A program made the position numbers and the translations under genes. Shown here one piece after another: positions 11,574 through 24,839 of a DNA stretch of 64,000 nt; position 1 is the first letter of the stretch; each line of letters starts with the position of its first letter. Source of the stretch: Lagopus muta (lineage: Eukaryota; Chordata; Aves; Galliformes; Phasianidae). The stretch spans positions 62,001 to 126,000 of the forward strand of contig NC_064447.1 of NCBI RefSeq assembly GCF_023343835.1. Direction: 5' to 3'. The notes below the pieces were generated by a model. The model was not told the DNA's origin, ran no database searches, and saw only the letters and a list, made by a program, of their open reading frames with translations.

Positions 11574-14536
11574 GCCCACCGCCGGGTAAGGACGGGGCGG
11601 CACAAACCGCTGTCATAGGACTGCAACCACCAGCCCCGTTCCTTCCCCCAAAATCCTTGCCCCTCCTCAACGCCGCGTGGGAAATGGTTGGGGTGGGATT
11701 CTGGGAGAGCTGGGGCAGCTCAGCCTGCGCAAGAGGAGGCTCGGGGGGATCCCGGGCACGGCCATCGGTCCCTGCAGGAGCTGCGGAGAGGACGGAGCCG
11801 GGCTGCACCCGGCGGTGCCCAGCAGCGGGACCGGAGGCTCACGCTGCAGCACAGCAGGTTTCCCTGCATGTCACCGCTGAGCTCTGGTCAGCGCCGCTGG
11901 ATGTTTTTGCCAGTGATCACAATGCGGGAGATGAGAGCATCCTTGTGAAATCCACCGGGCATCCTAAGGCACGAGGTGCTGCTGGCATCCTGAGGTTTTC
12001 AAGGGGCAGCAGGGGGAACTGGAGGGCTCAGGGCAGTAGCTGGGGGCTCTTGAAGGGACCGCGAGGTGGCAGCAGGACCCCCAACAGCGGAGACGTCGGC
12101 TCCCCAGAGCCCCGTGTATGGCTGTGAGAAGGGTGGAGGGTGTAAGAAACGTAGAATGTGCACAGGGCTTATGATTGCCATGACTCAGGCTTGACATATT
12201 CATATATCCCTTTCCCTGTTTCCCTTTTTCCCTTTCCCTTTTTCCTCTCCCTTTTTCCTCTCCCTTTCCCTCCACAAGAGAAGACGGCTGTACTCTGAGG
12301 GCAGGCGGAGGTAGGACAAGGGTCAGGAGCAAGGGCAGAAGGGTTTCTTTGTTGCTCAGTGGAAGGAAGGGCTGTGCTTAGCGCAGGCGGATTTGCCCTG
12401 GTGTTTCTTACAAGGACTGAGGGTGGGATGAGAGGCGCCCTGCAGTGGGCGTGCTTGCCAGTAGGCAAAGGAGAAATGCAAATGATGCCAGTCAGTCTCT
12501 GCGCTGTACTGGGGAGCCAGCCTGGGAGCAGAGCGACGTGAGAGCCCCACTGCCTTCTGCCTGTGAGCTGAACGGAAGGATTCCTGGGCTGAGATGGATC
12601 TCCATCTCTGCAGCTCCTGACCTCTTGGATTTGGTGATCTGGTGCAGGGAAGCTTTTGGCCATGATTTATCATCGCCGTAGCTAACCTGCGTGGGAAAAG
12701 TTGACGTTAGATCTTGCATCCAAGCTTTGAGCACAGCTTTGACTTGCCAGTGCTTCCCGTTGTCTCCACTTGTCTGGTGCCTCCCTGAAAAGTATGCCTG
12801 GTCTGGAAATCTGTTCTTATGTCCTAGCTTTTGTGCAGTAAAGGAGCTTTTGAAACGTTGCTTCTTGCAGCAGTTCAGTGTTTCAGGAGAGAGAAAAACA
12901 CAGCTGGCAGAGGCTGGATTTCTGCTGTTAGTGAAGCTGAGCTGAGCTCTAAACTGGCTCTTACACTGGGAACGTGAGCAAAGCCTGCAGGCACAGGGGA
13001 TTAGCTTTTCCCTGCGGGCTGAGCACGTCAGAGGCAGGTCATCGCTGGGAGAGCTCGTGCTTTACAGCATCAGGCCGTACAGAGAAAGTAATTCTAAAAG
13101 CAAGCTTGCCAGTTCTTTTTGAGCTGAGCGGTTGTTGAGCAAGGAAAGATTGGAGATGCTGTTCGCTCATGGAAGGCAGAGAGGCAAAAAGCAAGGAAAG
13201 GGTGTGCTGTGCATGGCCAGTTCATCGCACCTGCACCGCTCCCCCTGCTCCAAAGAGGAGCAGCTCAGCGAGCTTGGCCTGGGCCACTGAAGGGAACACA
13301 GCAACATCTGGACCAACCCCTCCATTCCCGCCCCCTCCGCACGCCTCGCCACTTTCCTGCTTTTCATGCCAGGGTGGGGCGGAGTGGCTTTCAGCTGAGT
13401 CCGGTCACGGCGCCGGCGGAACCGCCGTCCCCAGCACTGGGCCGTGTGGGCGACTGGCGGTGGTGCTGGGATGGATGGACTGCTCTGCACTGCAGAAGGA
13501 AAGCAGCAGCCCATCCGACTCCGTTTAGACTGCAATAAAGGAAATATCTCACCGTAGCTAGGAGCCAGTTGAGTCAAAAGGAGCTCAGCACCTCAGCTTC
13601 CTGGAGCGTGGCATCTCGTTTAAAATAATGGGGTTTGAAAGCTGAACAGTGTCTAGTCCAACCAGCTTATTCTCTTAGGCCGTGGTGAAGCTGAGGAAAC
13701 CAACTCAGGAATGGGACACGGCATGTGTTGTGTCAAGCAGGCGATGCCTTTATTACAGCCGGGTGCGTGGGATCGCTCCACCAACACGCACAGCCAGAGA
13801 AGCAGGGACTGCAGATTTATAGGCGTAGCATGTACGTATCCATCACATTCCAAGGACATGGGCAGAAATTCCAAGAAATAATTCACATCTCTGGTGGTCA
13901 TGAGATGAAGGCTAATAGTCATCCTCGCTGTCAATTTCCAACCTTTTAAGGGGGCCTGCCCAAACCGGCTCCCACTGATGTTACGTCATGCTGAGGCATC
14001 CGTTTTGCCATCTGATCTTCAACAAGAGGACGTCAATTCTAAGCCGATTCCAGAAATCCCATCAGAGGGAGCAGATGTTCCGGCAGACAGAACAAACTGT
14101 GATCTTCAAGGACCCTTGCGGCACAAACCGTTCTACAGTTCAATGATCACTAAGAAACATCCCAACCCATGCCATCCTGTGCCTCTCTGATCTTCCAGAA
14201 CCCTTCCAACACAAACCAATCTACGGTTCTTTGATCATCAAGGAACTCCCAATGCACGCCATCCCAACCGAGCCATCCTGTGGTTCTTAATGATCTTCCA
14301 GGACCCTTCCAACACAAACCGTCCTATGGTTCTATGATCTTCCAGGACTTTCCCAACGCATCCATGCTGTGGTTCTTCATGATCTCCAAGGACCCTCCTG
14401 TGCTGGTGATGTCACAATGCCGTGCTGAGCTCACAGAGGCCCCGGGGCGGGGCGGGGGCAGTGGGTCAGCGCTCACCCTGCCGGCCCCATTCTGCGGGTG
14501 TGCAGGTCTGCGAGCAGCTGTGCGAGCGGTGCAGCC

Positions 14537-16356
14537 ATGCGGGCCCAGTTTGCCAGCGGAAATTTAACAGCGCTGCAGCGCGTGAAGCTGCTGCAGGAGC
14601 TGATGCAGGTGAGCTCTGGGTGGGCGGGCACAGAAGGGCCGGCGGGACGAGCTGCCGGCTGGAGGGCGCCCTGCCCGTGGCGCGGCAGCAGAGGGCCGGG
14701 CACCTCCGGCGGGATGCAGAGCTGCCGGCAGCGCCTCGGTGCCAGCGCCGCTCCTCTCTCCTCCCACAGGCTCATGAGCAGGTTGTGGAGAACCACAGAG
14801 CTGAGGCCAAGGAACTGCTGATGAAGGTGAGCGGATGCAGCGGCACGGGCCGGTGTGGGTGTGCGGGCTCGGCAGTGCTGCCGTGGGGCGTGGGGTGGGA
14901 GAAGTCCCCCCGTGCGGGGCTGCAGCTGCAGCCCTGCGGGCGCCGGTCGCCCCGATGGAGGAGGTGGGAGGGGACGGCGGCACGGAGCTCTGTGGGAGCG
15001 CCGGTGTCCTGATGGCCTCTCCTCCTTGCCCGCAGGAGTGCCGGAAAGCACGGGATGAAAGAGGGGCTGCTAGGCGAGAGGAGCTGGAGCAGGTAGGGTG
15101 GAGCGGGGGCTCGTCCTCAGAACTCGGCGTCCTCACGGCTCTGGCTGTGAGGAGGACCTCGGTCCCGGTCCCCTGGGTCCGTGGGTCCCAGCACAGCCAT
15201 CCCACATGGCCCAGCTGTTGTCTTGCAGAAGAAGCAGCTCATCGCCCAGCTGGAAAAGCAGCTGCAGGCTGAGAGCGAGGAGATTGAGGTAGTGTGGAGG
15301 GGCGAGGGGATCGGGGCTGCCCGCCCCCAGGCTGGGGACCTGGAGGAGGGCTGCAGCGGGCACGGCGCTCACGCTTTTGTCTGCCAGGTGCTGCGCCAGG
15401 AGAAACAGCGCCTGCAAGAGGAGCTGGAGGAGCTGGAGGTGGAGAGTGCCTGGTGAGTGGGACTGGGCCCTGCAGCCCACGCCTGCACCCCGGGGTCTCT
15501 GCAGCACCCGGGGCAGCAATGGGGCTGCAGCGCTGCTGGGCTTGGGGCTCGGGTTCCGTTCGGCACGTGGCGGGACGGAGCAGCCCCATCCCAGCCCTGG
15601 GGTGGGCGCACACTGCTGGGGAGCCCCCGCGGTGACAGAGGCCGGCACCCTCCGACCGAGCCTTGTGCCCTACAGGCAGCAGCATCAGATGGAGCTGGAG
15701 GCAGCCCCCGTGCCTGGGGCTGTGCTGCCGGAGCTGGTGGAGGCACAGCTGGTAAGGGGCAGAGCCCACCGCACCCCCAGCCCACCCACAAGGGTCTCCC
15801 CGGGGACAGGGCTCCCTGCAGCACCGGGGCTGTGCTGCTGCGCTGCTGGCTCCCGCTGTCCCGCACGAGCCCCGGCTGTGCAGCAGGGCCTGACCACCGT
15901 CCCTGCCCCGTGTTCACCTACAGGAGAAGGAGGAGCGGGCGAGGAGACGAGGACTCGCCTTCTGGATGGAGTGAGTGTCCCCTCGTTGCCCCGTGCCCAG
16001 CCGCCAGCAGCCGGGCTCCCGGCGGGGGGCTGATGGCCTGGACCCCCACTGCAGCCGGCGGGGCTCCCAGACGGCCCCTTCGGCACTGTGTGGGGCTGTG
16101 CTGCCGTGGGGGGGGACGCCTCATTCCCGGCCCCCTTTCTCTTTTGCCCCGCAGGACGATCTGCGTCATCCTGGTCTGCCTCCAGCTCCTCCTCGTTGTT
16201 GTGCTGGGCTCTGCAGTGCTGTACGCCCAGCACTTCGACCAGGAGCTCTTCTATCGGCTCCTGCCTCGAGTGCTGCCCCGGGCAACGTACGCTTCCCTGG
16301 CGTACTTTGCGAGCAGCACCCTGCGTGTGGTCTGTGATGGGCTGCTGCCCATCTGA
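14537..16356 (+). CDS. TMCO5-like: TMCO5-like protein, copy C
   Basis: Exons lie at the copy A positions plus 12771. The only protein change from the consensus is Gln28 (CAG) for Arg28 (CGG), in exon 2 near 14779. It carries the consensus Ala135 and Arg57. Intron 3 matches copy A, while intron 7 has private changes (for example CCCAGACGG near 16068). Confidence 0.68.
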
Positions 16357-17914
16357 CCGCCGGGCTCGGTAGCCCCTCCCAGCTCGGGGCTGCGCGGTGG
16401 GGCGCGGGGAGAGGGCTCTGTCCCCATGGAAGGGGCCTCTCCTGTGCTCCTGCCCCCCGGGGCGCACAGGCACAGCTGTGGGGCAGTGCTGACAGGCGGC
16501 TGAGTGCCACCCCTTTGGACTTCTCAGTGAGTTTCTACTGTCGTCGTGAGCCGTCGTCGGCTGAACACCACCTCCTGCGACGACCCAGCGCACTGGAGGG
16601 GTCCGCACCTGACACCAGGACGTGGCTGGATCTACGAGCGCTTTGCTGCCTGTCCCTCTTTCCCCATTTTCTGCCTTTTTGTCATCTGGTATTCTTTGGC
16701 TCTTTGTCACAGCCATTGCCTACAGTTGTTACATCTAATGTTATTCATTGCAATCAGCCCATTGGCCAATGTTACCACCAATTGGTTGTTGCTGGCTGTT
16801 AAGAAAGCTCTCAATAAATGGTCATCTATTATTCCTCTGAGTTTGGATGACTCCATTGCGGTAGCGGCCCTTTGCTGACCAGGGGAGGCACGACTCAGGA
16901 GACGGAAAGAGATTCCGCCCTTCAAAAGGCACCGAGTGGGACGAGACGTAGATGGGAAGAGAAACGGGATGAGCAGCGCCCCTCTGCACACAGACGTCTG
17001 CTGCTGTGTCTGCACAGATCTCTTCTGCCCAGTGGAGTTTGTCCATGAAGGCTGCAGCAAAGAAAAAGTGTCTCTGCTGGGGGGCTCTGGAGAGGCATAG
17101 AGATGGAAGACAGGAGAAATGAAAACCAAAAGCAGAAGCCCAAGGTCAAATGGTGCCAAACAGCATAACCCCAGGAACAAGAGGCTGAACCCCTTTAGCA
17201 AAAGCCTGAAGCCAAGGCCCAAAGATTTCACCCTTTTAACAAGAAGTTGCACCCCAGTGCCAAATGCTGCACCCCTTTCACCAAATCCCGCGTTAGCAGG
17301 ACTGGTGGCTGTGGCTTTAGACCCCTGCCAACATTTATGGGCGGAACAGCTTCAGGGAAGGGTTCGCCGGGCGGTCAGGGGACGGCGGCGCGGGGGCACC
17401 GCCGCCGGCCCCGTCCGTCCTCCGTCGGAACCGAGCCGTCCTCCGTCGTTGCGGCGGGGCGCCGCCGGGCTGCGAGAAGCGGCGGCTGACCGCGAGCGGC
17501 GGGACCCGGCCGGTGTCCGGGAGCGGCTCCTGGCTGAGCCGGGCAGCCCCGGAAGAGAGGGAGCGACCGCACGGATCGAGACGCGTTCGAGCCCGGCACG
17601 GAGTCCGCAAGAGCCTTCGGCTCTCGCCGGCTCCAATCATCGGCAGCGCTGTGCTGAGCTGCTGCCCCGCAGCCGCAGTCCCCAAGTGCCGGTTTCCGTC
17701 TGTGCGTCCCCGTGCGGAGCTCCCGGAGCCGCGTGGAGCCGCTTCGTGTTGGCCCCGAGGAGGGAAGCCGTGAGGGGGGATGATTGTTCGGGTGGGAGCT
17801 GGTTGGGAATGCGGTCATTTCTCTGTTTATTGCTCTGTATGTTCAATGATTAAATGTTTAGCGTTCGTTTTTCAGCACTTCTGTGTGCAGTCAATTCTGC
17901 AGCTCTAAAGACCC

Positions 17915-17944
17915 CCCCGTCCCCGTCCCCGTCCCCGTCCCCGT
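17915..17944 (+). repeat. CCCCGT repeat, 5 units (unit C)
   Basis: Five perfect units, as in unit B. Confidence 0.95.
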
Positions 17945-19209
17945 GCCCACCGCCGGGTAAGGACGGGGCGGCACAAACCGCTGTCATAGGACTGCAACCA
18001 CCAGCCCCGTTCCTTCCCCCAAAATCCTTGCCCCTCCTCAACGCCGCGTGGGAAATGGTTGGGGTGGGATTCTGGGAGAGCTGGGGCAGCTCAGCCTGCG
18101 CAAGAGGAGGCTCGGGGGGATCCCGGGCACGGCCATCGGTCCCTGCAGGAGCTGCGGAGAGGACGGAGCCGGGCTGCACCCGGCGGTGCCCAGCAGCGGG
18201 ACCGGAGGCTCACGCTGCAGCACAGCAGGTTTCCCTGCATGTCACCGCTGAGCTCTGGTCAGCGCCGCTGGATGTTTTTGCCAGTGATCACAATGCGGGA
18301 GATGAGAGCATCCTTGTGAAATCCACCGGGCATCCTAAGGCACGAGGTGCTGCTGGCATCCTGAGGTTTTCAAGGGGCAGCAGGGGGAACTGGAGGGCTC
18401 AGGGCAGTAGCTGGGGGCTCTTGAAGGGACCGCGAGGTGGCAGCAGGACCCCCAACAGCGGAGACGTCGGCTCCCCAGAGCCCCGTGTATGGCTGTGAGA
18501 AGGGTGGAGGGTGTAAGAAACGTAGAATGTGCACAGGGCTTATGATTGCCATGACTCAGGCTTGACATATTCATATATCCCTTTCCCTGTTTCCCTTTTT
18601 CCCTTTCCCTTTTTCCTCTCCCTTTTTCCTCTCCCTTTCCCTCCACAAGAGAAGACGGCTGTACTCTGAGGGCAGGCGGAGGTAGGACAAGGGTCAGGAG
18701 CAAGGGCAGAAGGGTTTCTTTGTTGCTCAGTGGAAGGAAGGGCTGTGCTTAGCGCAGGCGGATTTGCCCTGGTGTTTCTTACAAGGACTGAGGGTGGGAT
18801 GAGAGGCGCCCTGCAGTGGGCGTGCTTGCCAGTAGGCAAAGGAGAAATGCAAATGATGCCAGTCAGTCTCTGCGCTGTACTGGGGAGCCAGCCTGGGAGC
18901 AGAGCGACGTGAGAGCCCCACTGCCTTCTGCCTGTGAGCTGAACGGAAGGATTCCTGGGCTGAGATGGATCTCCATCTCTGCAGCTCCTGACCTCTTGGA
19001 TTTGGTGATCTGGTGCAGGGAAGCTTTTGGCCATGATTTATCATCGCCGTAGCTAACCTGCGTGGGAAAAGTTGACGTTAGATCTTGCATCCAAGCTTTG
19101 AGCACAGCTTTGACTTGCCAGTGCTTCCTGTTGTCTCCACTTGTCTGGTGCCTCCCTGAAAAGTATGCCTGGTCTGGAAATCTGTTCTTATGTCCTAGCT
19201 TTTGTGCAG

Positions 19210-19726
19210 TGTCACGGATTTGACCAGATCAATCTATGTCCGTGACAGGTGTGACAGGCCTCTGCCCTCCCCCCCCCCCCCCCCCACCCCAGTCCCACAA
19301 AAATGGGAAGGAAGGAAGGGAGGAAAAGAACAGCGGCAACAATCTATGGAGGAAAACTTATTTTACTATAATATGGGAATACAAGATAACACAATAGATA
19401 CAATTTAATTGCAATTGAGATTAATAAATCAGACAAGATGAAAGAGAGAGAGTTCCCGGGACCGATTCAAACCTGAAAAGCTTGGAACGGCTAGGAAAGC
19501 ACCCTCCAGCACCCACTGCAAGGCAGCAAGAGCGCGCCCCCCCCCACCCGGAAGGGCCAGATCCCGTGACTTCTGTAATGTACAGGGATAGGTAGCTGGG
19601 ATTGGGCAGTGACACTTTAATGCCCCGTACACTACATGATGTTTTGATGTGGAATACTGAAACCCAAAAACAAAAAACAAAAACAAAAAAACAAAAACAA
19701 AAACAAAAAAACATAGAACCATGACA
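19210..19726. mobile_element. Solo LTR of an endogenous retrovirus, unit D only
   Basis: A 517-bp insertion begins TGTCACGG and ends CCATGACA, giving TG...CA ends with TGTCA/TGACA terminal inverted repeats. It is flanked by a 5-bp direct repeat TGCAG (19205-19209 and 19727-19731); the empty site with a single TGCAG is seen in the other units. Internal features are an 8-bp inverted pair GTCACGGA/TCCGTGAC (19211-19218 and 19239-19246), a 17-C run (19269-19285), an AATAAA (19423-19428) and a CAAAAA-rich end (about 19666-19713). No gag, pol or env sequence is present, so it is a solo LTR. Its orientation is probably plus, judged from the AATAAA. Confidence 0.8.
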
Positions 19727-21429
19727 TGCAGTAAAGGAGCTTTTGAAACGTTGCTTCTTGCAGCAGTTCAGTGTTTCAGGAGAGAGAAAAACACAGCTGG
19801 CAGAGGCTGGATTTCTGCTGTTAGTGAAGCTGAGCTGAGCTCTAAACTGGCTCTTACACTGGGAACGTGAGCAAAGCCTGCAGGCACAGGGGATTAGCTT
19901 TTCCCTGCGGGCTGAGCACGTCAGAGGCAGGTCATCGCTGGGAGAGCTCGTGCTTTACAGCATCAGGCCGTACAGAGAAAGTAATTCTAAAAGCAAGCTT
20001 GCCAGTTCTTTTTGAGCTGAGCGGTTGTTGAGCAAGGAAAGATTGGAGATGCTGTTCGCTCATGGAAGGCGGAGAGGCAAAAAGCAAGGAAAGGGTGTGC
20101 TGTGCATGGCCAGCTCATCGCACCTGCACCGCTCCCCCTGCTCCAAGGAGGAGCAGCTCAGCGAGCTTGGCCTGGGCCACTGAAGGGAACACAGCAACAT
20201 CTGGACCAACCCCTCCATTCCCGCCCCCTCCGCACGCCTCGCCACTTTCCTGCTTTTCATGCCAGGGTGGGGCGGAGTGGCTTTCAGCTGAGTCCGGTCA
20301 CGGCGCCGGCGGAACCGCCGTCCCCAGCACTGGGCCGTGTGGGCGACTGGCGGTGGTGCTGGGATGGATGGACTGCTCTGCACTGCAGAAGGAAAGCAGC
20401 AGCCCATCCGACTCCGTTTAGACTGCAATAAAGGAAATATCTCACCGTAGCTAGGAGCCAGTTGAGTCAAAAGGAGCTCAGCACCTCAGCTTCCTGGAGC
20501 GTGGCATCTCGTTTAAAATAATGGGGTTTGAAAGCTGAACAGTGTCTAGTCCAACCAGCTTATTCTCTTAGGCCGTGGTGAAGCTGAGGAAACCAACTCA
20601 GGAATGGGACACGGCATGTGTTGTGTCAAGCAGGCGATGCCTTTATTACAGCCGGGTGCGTGGGATCGCTCCACCAACACGCACAGCCAGAGAAGCAGGG
20701 ACTGCAGATTTATAGGCGTAGCATGTACGTATCCATCACATTCCAAGGACATGGGCAGAAATTCCAAGAAATAATTCACATCTCTGGTGGTCATGAGATG
20801 AAGGCTAATAGTCATCCTCGCTGTCAATTTCCAACCTTTTAAGGGGGCCTGCCCAAACCGGCTCCCACTGATGTTACGTCATGCTGAGGCATCCGTTTTG
20901 CCATCTGATCTTCAACAAGAGGACGTCAATTCTAAGCCGATTCCAGAAATCCCATCAGAGGGAGCAGATGTTCCGGCAGACAGAACAAACTGTGATCTTC
21001 AAGGACCCTTGCGGCACAAACCGTTCTACAGTTCAATGATCACTAAGAAACATCCCAACCCATGCCATCCTGTGCCTCTCTGATCTTCCAGGACCCTTCC
21101 AACACAAACCAATCTACGGTTCTTTGATCATCAAGGAACTCCCAACGCTGGCCATCCCAACCGAGCCATCCTGTGGTTCTTAATGATCTTCCAGGACCCT
21201 TCCAACACAAACCGTCCTATGGTTCTATGATCTTCCAGGACTTTCCCAACGCATCCATGCTGTGGTTCTTCATGATCTCCAAGGACCCTCCTGTGCTGGT
21301 GATGTCACAATGCCGTGCTGAGCTCACAGAGGCCCCGGGGCGGGGCGGGGGCAGTGGGTCAGCGCTCACCCTGCCGGCCCCATTCTGCGGGTGTGCAGGT
21401 CTGCGAGCAGCTGTGCGAGCGGTGCAGCC

Positions 21430-23250
21430 ATGCGGGCCCAGTTTGCCAGCGGAAATTTAACAGCGCTGCAGCGCGTGAAGCTGCTGCAGGAGCTGATGCA
21501 GGTGAGCTCTGGGTGGGCGGGCACAGAAGGGCCGGCGGGACGAGCTGCCGGCTGGAGGGCGCCCTGCCCGTGGCGCGGCAGCAGAGGGCCGGGCACCTCC
21601 GGCGGGATGCAGAGCTGCCGGCAGCGCCTCGGTGCCAGCGCCGCTCCTCTCTCCTCCCACAGGCTCATGAGCGGGTTGTGGAGAACCACAGAGCTGAGGC
21701 CAAGGAACTGCTGATGAAGGTGAGCGGATGCAGCGGCACGGGCCGGTGTGGGTGTGCGGGCTCGGCAGTGCTGCCGTGGGGCGTGGGGTGGGAGAAGTCC
21801 CCCCGTGCGGGGCTGCAGCTGCAGCCCTGCGGGCGCCGGTCGCCCCGATGGAGGAGGTGGGAGGGGACGGCGGCACGGAGCTCCGTGGGAGCGCCGGTGC
21901 CCTGATGGCCTCTCCTCCTTGCCCGCAGGAGTGCCGGAAAGCACGGGATGAAAGAGGGGCTGCTAGGCGAGAGGAGCTGGAGCAGGTAGGGTGGAGCGGG
22001 GGCTCGTCCTCAGAACTCGGCGTCCTCACGGCTCTGGCTGTGAGGAGGACCTCGGTCCCGGTCCCTTGGGTCCGTGGGTCCCAGCACAGCCATCCCACAT
22101 GGCCCAGCTGTTGTCTTGCAGAAGAAGCAGCTCATCGCCCAGCTGGAAAAGCAGCTGCAGGCTGAGAGCGAGGAGATTGAGGTAGTGTGGAGGGGCGAGG
22201 GGATCGGGGCTGCCCGCCCCCAGGCTGGGGACCTGGAGGAGGGCTGCAGCGGGCACGGCGCTCACGCTTTTGTCTGCCAGGTGCTGCGCCAGGAGAAACA
22301 GCGCCTGCAAGAGGAGCTGGAGGAGCTGGAGGTGGAGAGTGCCTGGTGAGTGGGACTGGGCCCTGCAGCCCACGCCTGCACCCCGGGGTCTCTGCAGCAC
22401 CCGGGGCAGCAATGGGGCTGCAGCGCTGCTGGGCTTGGGGCTCGGGTTCCGTTCGGCACGTGGCGGGACGGAGCAGCCCCATCCCAGCCCTGGGGTGGGC
22501 GCACACTGCTGGGGAGCCCCCGCGGTGACAGAGGCCGGCACCCTCCGACCGAGCCTTGTGCCCTACAGGCAGCAGCATCAGATGGAGCTGGAGGCAGCCC
22601 CCGTGCCTGGGGCTGTGCTGCCGGAGCTGGTGGAGGCACAGCTGGTAAGGGGCAGAGCCCACCGCACCCCCAGCCCACCCACAAGGGTCTCCCCGGGGAC
22701 GGGGCTCCCTGCAGCACCGGGGCTGTGCTGCTGCGCTGCCGGCTCCCGCTGTCCCGCACGAGCCCCGGCTGTGCAGCAGGGCCTGACCACCGTCCCTGCC
22801 CCGTGTTCACCTACAGGAGAAGGAGGAGCGGGCGAGGAGACGAGGACTCGCCTTCTGGATGGAGTGAGTGTCCCCTCGTTGCCCCGTGCCCAGCCGCCAG
22901 CAGCCGGGCTCCCGGCGGGGGGCTGATGGCCTGGACCCCCACTGCAGCCGGCGGGGCTCCCAAACGGCCCCTTCGGCACTGTGTGGGGCTGTGCTGCCGT
23001 GGGGGGGGGACGCCTCATTCCCGGCCCCCTTTCTCTTTTGCCCCGCAGGACGATCTGCGTCATCCTGGTCTGCCTCCAGCTCCTCCTCGTTGTTGTGCTG
23101 GGCTCTGCAGTGCTGTACGCCCAGCACTTCGACCAGGAGCTCTTCTATCGGCTCCTGCCTCGAGTGCTGCCCCGGGCAACGTACGCTTCCCTGGCGTACT
23201 TTGCGAGCAGCACCCTGCGTGTGGTCTGTGATGGGCTGCTGCCCATCTGA
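21430..23250 (+). CDS. TMCO5-like: TMCO5-like protein, copy D (solo LTR upstream)
   Basis: Exons 1-7 lie at the copy A positions plus 19664. Exon 8 lies at 23049-23250, shifted by one because the G run in intron 7 (near 22999) is one base longer. The protein equals the consensus. This is the only copy with the solo LTR at 19210-19726, about 1.7 kb before its start codon, so it could have acquired LTR-driven expression; nothing in the sequence proves this. Confidence 0.68.
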
Positions 23251-24809
23251 CCGCCGGGCTCGGTAGCCCCTCCCAGCTCGGGGCTGCGCGGTGGGGCGCG
23301 GGGAGAGGGCTCTGTCCCCATGGAAGGGGCCTCTCCTGTGCTCCTGCCCCCCGGGGCGCACAGGCACAGCTGTGGGGCAGTGCTGACAGGCGGCTGAGTG
23401 CCACCCCTTTGGACTTCTCAGTGAGTTTCTACTGTCGTCGTGAGCCGTCGTCGGCTGAACACCACCTCCTGCGACGACCCAGCGCACTGGAGGGGTCCGC
23501 ACCTGACACCAGGACGTGGCTGGATCTACGAGCGCTTTGCTGCCTGTCCCTCTTTCCCCATTTTCTGCCTTTTTGTCATCTGGTATTCTTTGGCTCTTTG
23601 TCACAGCCATTGCCTACAGTTGTTACATCTAATGTTATTCATTGCAATCAGCCCATTGGCCAATGTTACCACCAATTGGTTGTTGCTGGCTGTTAAGAAA
23701 GCTCTCAATAAATGGTCATCTATTATTCCTCTGAGTTTGGATGACTCCATTGCGGTAGCGGCCCTTTGCTGACCAGGGGAGGCACGACTCAGGAGACGGA
23801 AAGAGATTCCGCCCTTCAAAAGGCACCGAGTGGGACGAGACGTAGATGGGAAGAGAAACGGGATGAGCAGCGCCCCTCTGCACACAGACGTCTGCTGCTG
23901 TGTCTGCACAGATCTCTTCTGCCCAGTGGAGTTTGTCCATGAAGGCTGCAGCAAAGAAAAAGTGTCTCTGCTGGGGGGCTCTGGAGAGGCATAGAGATGG
24001 AAGACAGGAGAAATGAAAACCAAAAGCAGAAGCCCAAGGTCAAATGGTGCCAAACAGCATAACCCCAGGAACAAGAGGCTGAACCCCTTTAGCAAAAGCC
24101 TGAAGCCAAGGCCCAAAGATTTCACCCTTTTAACAAGAAGTTGCACCCCAGTGCCAAATGCTGCACCCCTTTCACCAAATCCCGCGTTAGCAGGACTGGT
24201 GGCTGTGGCTTTAGACCCCTGCCAACATTTATGGGCGGAACAGCTTCAGGGAAGGGTTCGCCGGGCGGTCAGGGGACGGCGGCGCGGGGGCACCGCCGCC
24301 GGCCCCGTCCGTCCTCCGTCGGAACCGAGCCGTCCTCCGTCGTTGCGGCGGGGCGCCGCCGGGCTGCGAGAAGCGGCGGCTGACCGCGAGCGGCGGGACC
24401 CGGCCGGTGTCCGGGAGCGGCTCCTGGCTGAGCCGGGCAGCCCCGGAAGAGAGGGAGCGACCGCACGGATCGAGACGCGTTCGAGCCCGGCACGGAGTCC
24501 GCAAGAGCCTTCGGCTCTCGCCGGCTCCAATCATCGGCAGCGCTGTGCTGAGCTGCTGCCCCGCAGCCGCAGTCCCCAAGTGCCGGTTTCCGTCTGTGCG
24601 TCCCCGTGCGGAGCTCCCGGAGCCGCGTGGAGCCGCTTCGTGTTGGCCCCGAGGAGGGAAGCCGTGAGGGGGGATGATTGTTCGGGTGGGAGCTGGTTGG
24701 GAATGCGGTCATTTCTCTGTTTATTGCTCTGTATGTTCAATGATTAAATGTTTAGCGTTCGTTTTTCAGCACTTCTGTGTGCAGTCAATTCTGCAGCTCT
24801 AAAGACCCC

Positions 24810-24839
24810 CCCCGTCCCCGTCCCCGTCCCCGTCCCCGT
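24810..24839 (+). repeat. CCCCGT repeat, 5 units (unit D)
   Basis: Five perfect units, with one extra C in the preceding C run. Confidence 0.95.

Noticed and set aside
19421..19722. Phe/Val-rich hydrophobic minus-strand frames
   Set aside because: They are translations of the CAAAAA-rich end of the solo LTR.
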